Notes: generated by a model not told the origin, from the sequence alone. A stretch of DNA of 64,000 bases from an uncultured Oscillospiraceae bacterium (GCA_900552265.1 URZE01000007.1:1-64000), one strand, 5' to 3'; shown: positions 27,268-36,356, numbered from the stretch's first letter. Numbers and translations are program-made.

Positions 27268-30200
27268 TTAATTTGTTATTTTATTGAATCTTATTTCAGT
27301 TGAAAAAAATTCATTTTTGGAAATTGTAGGTTCGTGACTGTCGATTGTCAATGGGTTTTCGTTGACGCCATTTTTTTCAGGATTAAACCTAAATAGTTTC
27401 CAGTATCCGGATTCAACCGCTTGTTTTGCTGATAGAAGAGAATTTTTCATTCCACCTTTTATACCGTGATTTATGCACGGTGAATAAGCGATTATTATAG
27501 ATGGACCATTATATTTTTCAGCTTCGATAAAAGCTTTTAAACATTGATTGTAATTGGCTCCGAGAGCAACCTGTGCAACATATACATATCCGTAAGTCAT
27601 AGCTATTGCAGCTAAATTTTTTTTCGGTGTTGATTTTCCTGAACATGTAAATTGTGCGATTGCTCCTTTTGGTGTAGCTTTTGAGGCTTGCCCGCCGGTA
27701 TTTGAATATACTTCTGTATCAAATACGAGTATATTAACATTTTCTCCTGAAGCTATTACATGATCAAGTCCACCGAATCCTATGTCGTAAGCCCATCCGT
27801 CTCCACCGAACATCCATATGGATTTTTGAGATATGCTGTCCTCATTTTTTTTCAGTTCGGAAACAATGTCGGTAGGAAGTTTTTCTTTTTGAGTTTTTAT
27901 TAGATGTTTTAATTTTTCGGCATGTTCATGATTTTTACTGAAGTTATTTAAGGTTTGAAGATAGTTTTTACAAATATTTTTTACTTCTGAATCGAGAGAA
28001 ACATCATAAAGTTTTTCAACTAATTTTGATATATGTTTTTTTCTTGCTTTTTGAGCCAAAGCCATACCATAGCCAAATTCCGCATTGTCTTCGAAAAGAG
28101 AATTTTGCCAAGCAGGACCTTTTCCTTTTTCGTTTACGGTATATGGCGAAGATGGGAAAGAACCACCCCAAATTGATGAACATCCTGTTGCATTGGCTAT
28201 ATACATTCTCTCTCCGAAAAGCTGAGTTGCCAATTTAGCATAAGGTGTTTCTCCGCAACCGGCGCAAGCTCCTGAAAATTCGAGTAAAGGTTTTTTAAAT
28301 TGACTTCCTTTAATGGTAGATTCTTTGAATTTTTCCAAAATTTCAGGTTTTGATGGTAACTTTATAGTATAGTCGAAAGCTTTTTGAACAGGGAGTTCAT
28401 TTTTTGCTTCTTTCATTTCGAGAGCTTTATTTTTTCGCATTCCCGGGCACACAGCTACACAGTTTTCACATCCTGTACAATCTTGAGCCGATATTACGAT
28501 TGAAAAGTTCAAATTTGGAAAACCTATCATTTTCTTGGATTTTAAAATATCGGGTGCTCTGTCAAGCTCCTCATTACTGAGGGCTATTGGTCTTATTACT
28601 GCATGGGGACATACTAAAGAACACAATCCGCACTGAATGCAGTTTTCGGGAATCCAGTGAGGTATAAAGCTTGCGGTTCCTCTTTTTTCGAAAGCTGCCG
28701 ATCCGAGAGGGATAGCACCGTTGACATAATCAGAAAAAGCTGATACCGGTAAATCGTCTCCTTTGCGTGAAGTAATGGGTGTGAGTATATTTTTTACGAA
28801 TTTTTTAAGATTTTCTTTTCCGTTTATATTTTCGAAATTAGAATTTTTATTTTCTAAATTTTTCCAATATGTCGGTACTAATATTTTTTTCAATTTTTTC
28901 ATACCTTGTTCCGCTGCAAGATGATTAAGTTTTACTACATTTTCACCCTTTTTTGCATAAGATTTTTCTACAGCTTTTTTTATCAATTCAAGAGATTTTT
29001 CTTCATCGAATATTTTCATAATTTTGAAAAATGCTGCCTGAAGAACAGTATTTACTCTTCCACCCAGTCCGAGTTCTCTGCTTATCGATATCGCATCTAT
29101 GGTATAGAAATTTATGTTGTTTTCGGCTATATATTTCTTAACTTTTGCAGGTAATAATTTTTCGAGTTCATCTTGACTGTGTCCACTGTTTAAAAGAAAA
29201 TTTCCGCCTGGTTTTAAATCTTTGAGTATATCGTATTTGTATATATACATGGGAGTGTGACAGGCTACAAAATCTGCTTTGTCAATATAATAAGTTGATT
29301 TTATCGGAGAATCACCGAATCTTAAATGAGACAAAGTGACGCCACCGGATTTCTTGGAATCATATGAAAAAAATCCTTGTACATTTTTGTTTGTATTGTT
29401 TCCAATAATTTTTATGGTATTTTTTGCTGCTCCGACGGTACCATCAGAACCTATTCCCCAAAATTTACAACAGCATGTATCTTTGGGAGTGGTGTTTATC
29501 TCATTTTTTACGGAAAGTGATAAATTGGTAACGTCATCATTTATTCCAACGGTGAATCGGGTTTTAGGATTTTCCGAGTCCATATTTTGGAATACTGCCA
29601 ATATTTGACCCGGAGTTGTATTTTTTGAACTTAGACCATATCTGCCGGAATAAAGTTTTTCTACTTGTACATTAGATTCTTTAAGAGCTGCCAGAATATC
29701 CAGATATAGCGGTTCAGCTATTGAGCCTGGTTCTTTTGTTCTGTCGAGAACGGATATGGCTTTTACACTTTTTGGAAGAACTTTTATAAAATGGTTTACT
29801 GAAAACGGACGATAAAGATGAACTTTTATAAGACCCACTTTTTGATTTTGAACCATGAGATAGTCAATGACTTCTTCTGCAGTTTCACATACCGAACCCA
29901 TTGCTACGATTATTTTTTCCGCATTTGGTGAACCGTAATAGTTAAAAGGTTTGTAATTTGTTTCGCATTCTTTGTTTATCATATTCATGTAATTTTCAAC
30001 AATATCAGGGATATTTTGATAATAGGTGTTGCATGCTTCACGATTTTGAAAATAAACATCATCATTTTGAGCGGTACCACGTGTAGATGGATGTTCGGGA
30101 TTCAGGGATCGATTTCTAAATTTTTCCAAAGCTTCTTTGTCGATCATTTTTTCAAGTTCGCAGTAGTCGATTAATTTGACTTTTTGAATTTCATGAGAAG

Positions 30201-30735
30201 TCCTGAATCCGTCAAAAAAGTGTATAAAGGGTACACTTCCTTTAATTGCGCTTAAATGTGCTACACATGCAAGGTCAAAAGCTTCCTGAGGGTTGTTGGA
30301 AGCGAGCATTGCGTATCCTGTTTGACGGCATGCATATATGTCAGAATGGTCACCGAAAATCGAGAGTGCATGAGCTGCTACAGTTCTTGCAGCTACATGG
30401 ATAACACTCGGAAGTAATTCTCCGGCCATTTTATACATATTGGGAATCATTAAAAGTAAGCCTTGAGAAGAAGTAAAAGTTGTTGCTAAAGATCCGGCAG
30501 AAAGTGCTCCATGAACAGCTCCGGCGGCTCCTGCTTCGGATTGCATTTCAGTTATTTGAACTTCGGAACCGAAAATATTTTTTTTACCCGCAACCGAATA
30601 TCTGTCTGTGACATCCGCCATAACTGAAGAAGGAGTAATAGGGTATATGGCTGCGACTTCTGTAAATGCGTAAGATGCATGAGCTGCTGCTGTATTTCCA
30701 TCTATTGCCGAAATTGATTGATTTTTATTTACCAT
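27268..30735 (-). CDS. nifJ: Pyruvate:ferredoxin (flavodoxin) oxidoreductase
   Basis: Homodimeric enzyme of 1155 residues that converts pyruvate and CoA to acetyl-CoA and CO2 and passes electrons to ferredoxin, central to anaerobic fermentation. Visible: pyrimidine-binding domain (YPITPSSVMADV near residue 30), gamma domain (about 420-600), two [4Fe-4S] ferredoxin clusters (CIQCGLCSLVCP near 684, CTGCENCVAVCPG near 740), a proximal cluster Cys in GACAGCGETPYAK, and the TPP-binding GGDGWAYDIGFGG with YSNTGGQASK. Start is ATG 30735 (MVNKNQS), 8 bases after GAAAGG, not the in-frame codon at 30759. It is monocistronic. The enzyme is oxygen-sensitive, consistent with a strict anaerobe. Confidence 0.97.
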   Translation of the reverse strand: MVNKNQSISAIDGNTAAAHASYAFTEVAAIYPITPSSVMADVTDRYSVAGKKNIFGSEVQITEMQSEAGAAGAVHGALSAGSLATTFTSSQGLLLMIPNMYKMAGELLPSVIHVAARTVAAHALSIFGDHSDIYACRQTGYAMLASNNPQEAFDLACVAHLSAIKGSVPFIHFFDGFRTSHEIQKVKLIDYCELEKMIDKEALEKFRNRSLNPEHPSTRGTAQNDDVYFQNREACNTYYQNIPDIVENYMNMINKECETNYKPFNYYGSPNAEKIIVAMGSVCETAEEVIDYLMVQNQKVGLIKVHLYRPFSVNHFIKVLPKSVKAISVLDRTKEPGSIAEPLYLDILAALKESNVQVEKLYSGRYGLSSKNTTPGQILAVFQNMDSENPKTRFTVGINDDVTNLSLSVKNEINTTPKDTCCCKFWGIGSDGTVGAAKNTIKIIGNNTNKNVQGFFSYDSKKSGGVTLSHLRFGDSPIKSTYYIDKADFVACHTPMYIYKYDILKDLKPGGNFLLNSGHSQDELEKLLPAKVKKYIAENNINFYTIDAISISRELGLGGRVNTVLQAAFFKIMKIFDEEKSLELIKKAVEKSYAKKGENVVKLNHLAAEQGMKKLKKILVPTYWKNLENKNSNFENINGKENLKKFVKNILTPITSRKGDDLPVSAFSDYVNGAIPLGSAAFEKRGTASFIPHWIPENCIQCGLCSLVCPHAVIRPIALSNEELDRAPDILKSKKMIGFPNLNFSIVISAQDCTGCENCVAVCPGMRKNKALEMKEAKNELPVQKAFDYTIKLPSKPEILEKFKESTIKGSQFKKPLLEFSGACAGCGETPYAKLATQLFGERMYIANATGCSSIWGGSFPSSPYTVNEKGKGPAWQNSLFEDNAEFGYGMALAQKARKKHISKLVEKLYDVSLDSEVKNICKNYLQTLNNFSKNHEHAEKLKHLIKTQKEKLPTDIVSELKKNEDSISQKSIWMFGGDGWAYDIGFGGLDHVIASGENVNILVFDTEVYSNTGGQASKATPKGAIAQFTCSGKSTPKKNLAAIAMTYGYVYVAQVALGANYNQCLKAFIEAEKYNGPSIIIAYSPCINHGIKGGMKNSLLSAKQAVESGYWKLFRFNPEKNGVNENPLTIDSHEPTISKNEFFSTEIRFNKITN

Positions 30736-30935
30736 GGTTGTAACCTTTCCGAAAAACAATGTTTTTGTAACACTGCTTTGTTTAAATTTTTATTTTGTAT
30801 CTTTTCATATATTATTATATATTACGATGGATATATTTCAAAATTGTTTTTAAAAGTCAAACATGAGATAATGTGAGTAAATCATATAAAAATTAAAGAA
30901 AAAATGAGATTCAACGTATATAAATCAAATTTTTG

Positions 30936-30965
30936 TTGACAATATGTAACATGTGGTGTTATTAT
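30936..30965 (+). promoter_or_regulatory. Promoter of rplM-rpsI
   Basis: TTGACA at 30936-30941, 18-base spacer, TATTAT at 30960-30965, then a 30-base leader to the ribosome binding site AGGAGG. Confidence 0.75.
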
Positions 30966-31001
30966 GTAGAGGTTGGATTTTAAATAATAGGAGGAAGAAA
31001 A

Positions 31002-31445
31002 ATGTCTACATACATGCCGAAAAGCGGCGAAGTGGAACGCAAATGGTATATTTTAGACGCAGCGGGAAAACCTTTGGGACGAGTCGCTGTAAAGGCTGCG
31101 GATTTGCTTCGTGGAAAGGTTAAACCGATTTTTGCCCCACATGTTGACTGTGGTGACCATGTAATCATTATCAACTGCGAAAAAGCTGTTTTAACAGGTA
31201 AAAAATTAACTCAAAAGTACCATTATCATCACACTGGATATATCGGACATCTTAAGAGTGTAAGATATGATACTCTCATGAAAACTCACCCTGAAAAAGC
31301 TATGCATATGGCTGTTGAAGGAATGCTTCAAGATAATGCTCTTGGTCGTAAACAAATCGTTAGATTGCGTACGGTGGTCGGTGCAGAGCACAAACATTCA
31401 GCTCAAAAGCCTGAAATTTGGAATGATGCGGAGGGAAATAAATAA
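31002..31445 (+). CDS. rplM: 50S ribosomal protein L13
   Basis: Structural protein of the large subunit, 147 residues, normal length. It contains the family's [17 protein letters not shown] start region and the conserved [16 protein letters not shown] segment, here [17 protein letters not shown]. It is first of the rplM-rpsI pair found in nearly all bacteria; rpsI begins one base before this stop ends. AGGAGG sits 8 bases upstream of the ATG. Confidence 0.98.
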   Translation: MSTYMPKSGEVERKWYILDAAGKPLGRVAVKAADLLRGKVKPIFAPHVDCGDHVIIINCEKAVLTGKKLTQKYHYHHTGYIGHLKSVRYDTLMKTHPEKAMHMAVEGMLQDNALGRKQIVRLRTVVGAEHKHSAQKPEIWNDAEGNK

Positions 31446-31846
31446 TGTACGATAAAGCTCCATTTTTTTACGGAACCGGAAGAAGAAAAAGCTCTGTTGC
31501 CAGAGTAAGACTTTACAAAGGTGCCGGAAAAATAACCGTAAACGGAAGAGATATAGATGAATACTTTGGACTCGAAACTTTAAAAGTTATCGTTCGCCAA
31601 CCTCTTGCACTTACCGAAACCGAAGAAAAATTTGATGTAGTGTGTAATGTTAACGGAGGCGGAGTAGCTGGTCAAGCAGGAGCCATAAGACATGGTATTT
31701 CAAGAGCTCTTTTGGAATTTGACTCAGAAAAACTTAAACTTGTTCTTAAAAAAGCCGGTTTCCTTACACGTGACCCGAGAATGAAAGAACGTAAGAAGTA
31801 CGGACTCAAGAAAGCAAGAAAAGCACCTCAATTCTCCAAGAGATAG
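31445..31846 (+). CDS. rpsI: 30S ribosomal protein S9
   Basis: Small-subunit protein of 133 residues. The [17 protein letters not shown] opening, the [19 protein letters not shown] middle and the C-terminal [17 protein letters not shown], whose final Lys-Arg reaches the P-site tRNA, are all present. It overlaps rplM by one base, so it is translationally coupled. Confidence 0.98.
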   Translation: MYDKAPFFYGTGRRKSSVARVRLYKGAGKITVNGRDIDEYFGLETLKVIVRQPLALTETEEKFDVVCNVNGGGVAGQAGAIRHGISRALLEFDSEKLKLVLKKAGFLTRDPRMKERKKYGLKKARKAPQFSKR

Positions 31847-31914
31847 TATTTTTTCGAAAGGTGATGAAAAGAGCACCGAATTTTTATTCAAAAGGAAGAT
31901 TAAGCTCATACTGT

Positions 31915-32775
31915 ATGAACGATTATGTAATACTAACGGATTCAACTTCAGATTTGCCGGATGAAATTGTTAAAGAATTTGGAATAGAAGTTTTGCCGAT
32001 GAAGTTCAGCATTGATGGAAAATCTTATGTTGACGGTGAAATGAGTGCTGATGAGTTTTATGAAAAAATAAAAAATAAACTTTCAGCTTCTACATCTCAA
32101 ATTAATCCCGGAGAATTTGAAGAGTATTTCGAAAAACATCTCAAATTAGGTCAAGACATAGTTTATGTGTGTTTTTCGTCGGGGCTCAGCGGAACTTATA
32201 ACTCCGCTTGCATTGCGGCAAAAGAACTTTCTCGACGTTATCCTCAAAATCGTGTAGAAGTTATTGACTCTTTGTCGGCTTCTCTTGGTGAAGGTTTGCT
32301 TGTTTATAATTTGGCTTGTATGAAAAGGCTTGGTTTGTCTATAGATGATTTGGTGAAGTGGGCGAACGATATTAAACTTAAGATATGTCACTGGTTTATA
32401 GTTGACGATCTGCATCACCTTCAACGTGGAGGAAGAACATCCCATGTTGCAGCTATTTTTGGTAGTATGGTGGGAATAAAACCCGTACTGCATTTCAAAG
32501 AAGACGGAAAGCTGTATTTGGTCGAGAAAGCCCGTGGTCGTGAACGAGCTATAGATGTAATGATTTCAAAGATGGAAAAGTTCGGAGTCAATATATCGGA
32601 TCAAAGAATTTTTATAAGTCATGCAACTTGCGAAAAAGATGCTTTATACCTTGCAGAAAAAATTAGAAATAAGTTCGGTGTAAAAGATATCACTATAGGC
32701 ACTATAGGGCCTATTATAGGATCGCATACCGGATGTGGAACATTGGCGTTATTCTTTTTAAGTGATAGAAGATAA
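31915..32775 (+). CDS. DegV family (FakB-type) fatty-acid-binding protein
   Basis: A 286-residue DegV protein. The N-terminal ILTDSTSDLP and the middle FSSGLSGTYNSA loop are the family signatures; a fatty acid lies in the fold with its carboxylate bound by conserved Ser/Thr and the His/Arg region (HHLQRGGRTS). In FakAB systems such proteins hold a fatty acid while FakA phosphorylates it, feeding exogenous acyl chains into phospholipids; fakA is at 59.6 kb in this window. I start at ATG 31915, where the family usually begins; an in-frame start at 31861 adds 18 atypical residues. It sits between rpsI and rpsT and may be read from the same promoter. Confidence 0.88.
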   Translation: MNDYVILTDSTSDLPDEIVKEFGIEVLPMKFSIDGKSYVDGEMSADEFYEKIKNKLSASTSQINPGEFEEYFEKHLKLGQDIVYVCFSSGLSGTYNSACIAAKELSRRYPQNRVEVIDSLSASLGEGLLVYNLACMKRLGLSIDDLVKWANDIKLKICHWFIVDDLHHLQRGGRTSHVAAIFGSMVGIKPVLHFKEDGKLYLVEKARGRERAIDVMISKMEKFGVNISDQRIFISHATCEKDALYLAEKIRNKFGVKDITIGTIGPIIGSHTGCGTLALFFLSDRR

Positions 32776-32796
32776 AAATAGAGGGAGGAAATATTC

Positions 32797-33036
32797 ATGC
32801 CAAACATTAAATCAGCTAAAAAAAGAGTGAAAGTTATATGCACGAAAACTCAAAGAAACAAAGCATACAAATCTGCTCTGAGAACAGCTATAAAGGCAGC
32901 TTTAGAAGAAAAAACTGATGAATTGGTTAAAGCAGCTCTTAAAAAGCTTGATCAAGCGGTTTCCAAAGGCATTCTTCATAAAAATACAGCGGCAAGAAAA
33001 AAAGCTGCAGTTGTCCGTGTTTGCCGAGTTAAATAG
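32797..33036 (+). CDS. rpsT: 30S ribosomal protein S20
   Basis: Small, Lys-rich 16S rRNA-binding protein of 79 residues, close to the usual 80-90. It starts [13 protein letters not shown] and ends [19 protein letters not shown], the family's helical bundle pattern. GGGAGG lies 9 bases upstream. A terminator follows immediately and abuts the first IS200-type element. Confidence 0.96.
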   Translation: MPNIKSAKKRVKVICTKTQRNKAYKSALRTAIKAALEEKTDELVKAALKKLDQAVSKGILHKNTAARKKAAVVRVCRVK

Positions 33037-33046
33037 CAAAAAATTA

Positions 33047-33075
33047 ACCTCTCGATTTGAATCGGGAGGTTTTTA
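33047..33075 (+). terminator. Terminator of rpsT
   Basis: Stem CCTCTCGAT/ATCGGGAGG (one G-U) with a short loop, then TTTTTATTGTATG. The IS200-type element begins right after this U tract. Confidence 0.85.
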
Positions 33076-33140
33076 TTGTATGTAGAAAACCACGCGATAG
33101 TCGCGTGGTTCAGTGGTAGCTTAAGCGATGAACAAAAAAG

Positions 33141-33199
33141 CCTAATGTGCTAAACTAAGAATTAAGCCTGGCAGCTTAGAAAGGAAGCACATTAGGAGG
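33141..33199 (+). promoter_or_regulatory. Ribosome-site-masking hairpin in the copy 1 tnpA leader
   Basis: Perfect 11-base inverted repeat CCTAATGTGCT (33141-33151) and AGCACATTAGG (33186-33196), with an inner CTAAG/CTTAG stem. The 3' arm covers the start of the AGGAGG (33194-33199) that serves tnpA, so translation would be low. This matches the known post-transcriptional control of IS200. Confidence 0.75.
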
Positions 33200-33206
33200 A
33201 ATTAAG

Positions 33207-33659
33207 ATGCAAAAGCAAAATAATCCAATGAATAGTTTAGCACATACGAAATGGAATTGTAAATATCATATAGTATTTGCACCAAAATACAGAAGGAAAG
33301 TGTTTTACGAAGAAAAGAGACGTGAAGTAAGAGAAATCATAAGAACGTTATGCCAATGGAAAGGTGTAGAGATAATAGAAGGAGAAATATGCCTGGATCA
33401 CATACATTTACTAGTAAGTATACCTCCAAAGATGAGTATATCGGGGTTTATGGGATATTTAAAAGGGAAAAGCAGTTTGATGATATTTCAAAGATTCGGG
33501 AATATGAAATTTGCATATAGGAATCGAGAGTTTTATTATGTGGATACGGCAGGGAAAAACACGAAAGCGATAAAGGAATACATAAAAAATCAGTTAAAAC
33601 AAGATCGAGAGAATGATCAATTAAGTTTATTTGATCCAAGAGACCCTTTTAAAGGGTAG
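33207..33659 (+). CDS. tnpA: IS200-type transposase TnpA (Y1 HUH), with small internal deletion
   Basis: A 150-residue single-strand DNA transposase. The HUH motif is present (LDHIHLLVS, about residue 66-69) and the candidate catalytic Tyr lies in KEYIKNQLKQD (about 127). The start region WNCKYHIVFAPKYRRK is typical. Compared with copy 2 and the remnant at 13 kb, four residues (Trp-Cys-Arg-Gly) are missing in frame: NREFYYVDTAG here against NREFWCRGYYVDTAG there. This block is conserved in IS200 relatives, so activity is doubtful although the reading frame is open. Product acts as a dimer on the element's end hairpins. Confidence 0.85.
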   Translation: MQKQNNPMNSLAHTKWNCKYHIVFAPKYRRKVFYEEKRREVREIIRTLCQWKGVEIIEGEICLDHIHLLVSIPPKMSISGFMGYLKGKSSLMIFQRFGNMKFAYRNREFYYVDTAGKNTKAIKEYIKNQLKQDRENDQLSLFDPRDPFKG

Positions 33660-33844
33660 CAAGTAACAAATGCATGGCTGTCAGGCCAATAAGGAAGCCA
33701 CTTGTGGCTTGCCAGCAGTATTAGGGCTATGCCCGAAAAGGAAATACCACCCGCTATGCGGGTGGATCTTTATTGTATGCAAAAAACCACGCGATAGTCG
33801 GGTGGTTCAGTAATAGCGTAAGCGATGTAAGAACGTAATAAAAA

Positions 33845-33905
33845 CTCCTTTTGATGTAGAATATAATAGCGGTCTGGAAACTGCTGAAGAAAACATCAAA
33901 AAGAG
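33845..33905 (+). promoter_or_regulatory. Ribosome-site-masking hairpin in the copy 2 tnpA leader
   Basis: CTCCTTTTGATGT (33845-33857) pairs with ACATCAAAAAGAG (33893-33905), with one mismatch, and an inner AGCGGT/ACTGCT stem. The 3' arm covers the AAGAGG that serves the ATG at 33916. The primary sequence differs entirely from that of copy 1 but the architecture is the same. Confidence 0.7.
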
Positions 33906-33915
33906 GACATTCAAA

Positions 33916-34373
33916 ATGAATGATACACATAGCTTATCACATACAAAGTGGAACTGCAAATACCATATAGTATTTGCACCGAAATATAGAAGGAAAGTAT
34001 TTTATACAGATAAGAGATTAGAAATAGGAGCGATACTGAGAGAGCTATGCAAATGGAAAGGAGTAAACATAATAGAAGCAGAGGTATGCCCTGAGACCAT
34101 GTACATATGCTTTTAGAGATACCGCTAAAGATGAGTATATCAAGTTTTATGGGATTTCTCAAAGGGAAAAGCAGGTTGATGATATATGAAAAGTGGGGAA
34201 ATCTTAAATTCAAATATAGAAACCGAGAGTTTTGGTGCAGAGGGTACTATGTAGATACAGCAGGGAAAAATGCGGTTAAAATAAAGGAGTATATCAAAAA
34301 TCAATTAAAAGAAGATGAATTAGGAGAACAATTAACATTTAATAATGCCAACCCATTTATGGGTAGCAAGTAA
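33916..34373 (+). pseudogene. tnpA: Frameshifted IS200-type transposase TnpA
   Basis: Homologue of the copy 1 transposase split into two frames: 33916-34116 (MNDTHSLSHTKWNCKYHIVF... to a stop) and 34107-34373. The break is at about 34092: reading the GACCATGTACATATG in the other frame restores DHVHML, the HUH motif, so a two-base insertion (an extra GA) just before the catalytic His pair inactivated it. The C-terminal half keeps WCRGYYVDTAGKN and the catalytic Tyr in KEYIKNQLKED. Confidence 0.85.
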
Positions 34374-34706
34374 CAATCTTTTCGCAAGCATCAGACCGTA
34401 TCAGCCTCCTTTAGAGGCGGCTAGTAGTACAGGGCTTCGCCCGTTAAAGAAATACCCCCAGCCTAGCTGGGGGATGTCTATTATATTTAAGAAATTTCAT
34501 ATTTTAACTTAATTTGGTATACAGTTTACATAATTAATTCGAGAAACGACGATATCAGCTAAAATATCTTATTTTTCAACATGATAAGATAAACACTATT
34601 AGAGTAATAAATAAAATAAAAGCATTATTTTTAACAAAATTTATGACTTAATTTATGCTATTATTACTAAATTTAAAATTTAAATTGTTAATTTTCCACA
34701 TTTATA

Positions 34707-34735
34707 TTGACATTATTAAAATATAATGATATCAT
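34707..34735 (+). promoter_or_regulatory. Promoter of the SipW/TasA-type operon
   Basis: TTGACA at 34707-34712, 17-base spacer, TATCAT at 34730-34735, leading into a short leader with GAGGTG before the TTG start at 34768. The 225 bases before it (34481-34706) are AT-rich and show nothing else I can name. Confidence 0.7.
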
Positions 34736-34767
34736 ACACACTAAATTATGATATGAGGTGACATAAA

Positions 34768-35394
34768 TTGCAGAAATTGTCAATATTCAGGAGAATAATG
34801 TCGTTTTTAGGATTTGTTTTATTTGTACTTTTCGGTGCGATAATTGTATTAAACGTCACTATAATCATCAAAGGAGTTATGAATCCCGAGGTCCCGCCCT
34901 CAATATGTGGAATCACACCATTAGTTGTCCAAAGTGGCTCAATGAGTGGGGTTCAAGAAGGCCATATCGAATTGGGTGATTTGATATTTAGCGAAAAAGT
35001 CAATCCGGATTCTTTAAAAGAAGGAGATGTAATTTCATACATACAAGGTTCGGTTGTAATTACCCACAGAATAGTGCAAAAGAAATCAAATTCCTTTGGA
35101 AAAACAGTATTTATTACAAAAGGCGATTTGAATAACGAAGTTGATAAATCAGAAGTTACATATGACAAAATTATAGGAAAATACAAATTAAGAATTCCCA
35201 AAGTAGGCGACGTTTCTATGTTTCTGCAAAGCCCACTTGGAATGGGAATATTCATAGGAGTTCCTATGTGTACGATTATTTTATATGACATTGTTAAAAA
35301 CATCGTCAGTAAGAAAAAGGCCTCCAAAAAGAAATTTGAGGCCAATACCGATACAGAAGATTTTCGAGAAGAAGAAAAATCTGTTTCGGAATAA
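34768..35394 (+). CDS. sipW: ER-type (SipW) signal peptidase I, first copy
   Basis: Membrane signal peptidase of 208 residues with an N-terminal helix (about 10-35) and a C-terminal helix (about 152-178), the SipW topology. Catalytic Ser is in VVQSGSMSG (about residue 56-59), His replaces the usual bacterial Lys in VITHRIV (about 95), and the Asp lies in ITKGDLNNEVD (about 115). The Ser-His-Asp set is the ER/archaeal type. SipW enzymes cut the signal peptides of camelysin/TasA-type fibre proteins; the next gene is one. The TTG start follows GAGGTG by 8 bases. The charged tail (KKKASKKK, then acidic) is longer than in Bacillus. Confidence 0.92.
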   Translation: MQKLSIFRRIMSFLGFVLFVLFGAIIVLNVTIIIKGVMNPEVPPSICGITPLVVQSGSMSGVQEGHIELGDLIFSEKVNPDSLKEGDVISYIQGSVVITHRIVQKKSNSFGKTVFITKGDLNNEVDKSEVTYDKIIGKYKLRIPKVGDVSMFLQSPLGMGIFIGVPMCTIILYDIVKNIVSKKKASKKKFEANTDTEDFREEEKSVSE

Positions 35395-35521
35395 TAAATT
35401 AATTTGATATTTCCTATTCTTTCGTAGGCCACATTACAGAAGAATGGTGAGATATATATGAGCCGAATATTCGTGCTCGAAATAAAAATTTTTAGGTACA
35501 ACCAAAAGGAGGATAATTACA

Positions 35522-36343
35522 ATGGAAAAGAAGAAAAAAAAATCGAGAGGACTTGCAGTCTTAGCCGGACTTACTTCAATTACTGCATGTTTATTGGCAG
35601 GAACACTTGCAAGGTACACAGTATCGGGTCAGGCAAACGGTAGTGCGCGAGTAGCAAAATTTGGAGTTGAAGTTTCAATGACGGATAATACCGCATTTGA
35701 AAAAAGTTATAATCCAAACACAGATGCAGCTACCGAGGCAGGTATAACAGCAACCGTAGCATCTTCAGATGGAGATAATGTTGTCGCTCCGGGAACCGGC
35801 GAAAAAGACACAATAGTTTTTTCCATCAAAGGTAGGCCTGAAGTCGGAGTTTGTATACAAGCCGAAATGAAAGAAAAACAAGATATTTACTTAAAAAAAG
35901 GAAGCTATAAAGACTATACAGTAGATGCTGAGAAAGCTAATTTCACTTTAGAAAATGATTATTATCCCGTAAAATTTGCATTAACAAAAGCAGGAACAGA
36001 TGATCCGGTAGCAGTCGGAACACTGGACGACATAAACAATTATTTGAAAACCAACGTAGCACAAGATAGTTGCAATCCAAATACTGAAATTAATGAAACA
36101 TATTCAATTTCTTGGGTATATGCACTTACCGGTAATGGAACAGCAGATCAAGCAGATACTTTACTCGGTAACTTATCAGCAGATGATAAATTCAAAACAA
36201 ATGCAAAATATACACCCGGAATGGCAGATACTGACGGTACTTTCAGTGCTGTCGAAAAAGACACTGATTATTCTACAAGAGTAGCTTTTTCATTAGGAAT
36301 AAGCGTTATTCAGACTCCTTATTCTGAAGCTTCAAAAATTTAA
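35522..36343 (+). CDS. TasA/camelysin-like exported fibre protein
   Basis: A 273-residue secreted protein. The N-terminus is a SipW-cognate signal peptide: basic run, hydrophobic core GLTSITACLLAGTLARYTVS, then GSARVAKFGVEV. TasA-type proteins assemble into extracellular fibres that strengthen biofilm. The mature part is acidic, rich in Ala, Asp, Thr and Gly, with the family's EKSYNPNT and VAPGTGEKDTIVFSIKG segments, suggesting a jelly-roll fold. There are three Cys: one in the signal and two in the mature part. AAAGGAGG with good spacing and the strong hairpin after the gene suggest it is the most highly expressed member of the operon. Confidence 0.9.
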   Translation: MEKKKKKSRGLAVLAGLTSITACLLAGTLARYTVSGQANGSARVAKFGVEVSMTDNTAFEKSYNPNTDAATEAGITATVASSDGDNVVAPGTGEKDTIVFSIKGRPEVGVCIQAEMKEKQDIYLKKGSYKDYTVDAEKANFTLENDYYPVKFALTKAGTDDPVAVGTLDDINNYLKTNVAQDSCNPNTEINETYSISWVYALTGNGTADQADTLLGNLSADDKFKTNAKYTPGMADTDGTFSAVEKDTDYSTRVAFSLGISVIQTPYSEASKI

Positions 36344-36356
36344 CACTACATATGAT

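Larger units (their letters stand above)
33079..33775 (+). mobile_element. IS200-type insertion element, copy 1
   Basis: Single-gene IS200/IS605-family element with no tnpB. The left end has a perfect palindrome AACCACGCGA-TAG-TCGCGTGGTT (33088-33110); the right end has CCACCCGC-TAT-GCGGGTGG (33747-33765) and a small GGGC...GCCC hairpin before it. Such subterminal hairpins are the DNA sites cut by the single-strand transposase. There are no inverted repeats at the ends and no target duplication, as expected. Copy 2 follows immediately in the same orientation. Confidence 0.85.
33776..34480 (+). mobile_element. IS200-type insertion element, copy 2
   Basis: Second IS200-type element, directly abutting copy 1 in the same orientation. 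Left hairpin AACCACGCGATAGTCGGGTGGTT at 33785-33807 (one mismatch), right hairpin CCCCCAGC-CTA-GCTGGGGG at 34455-34473. The transposase gene is frameshifted. Its leader is nearly identical to that of the remnant at 13.3 kb, so those two belong to one subfamily, while copy 1 is a diverged relative. Confidence 0.85.

Noticed and set aside
33079..34480. CRISPR-like or tnpB/omega-RNA content in the IS region
   Set aside because: The repeated palindromes are IS200 end hairpins; there is no spacer array and no tnpB.
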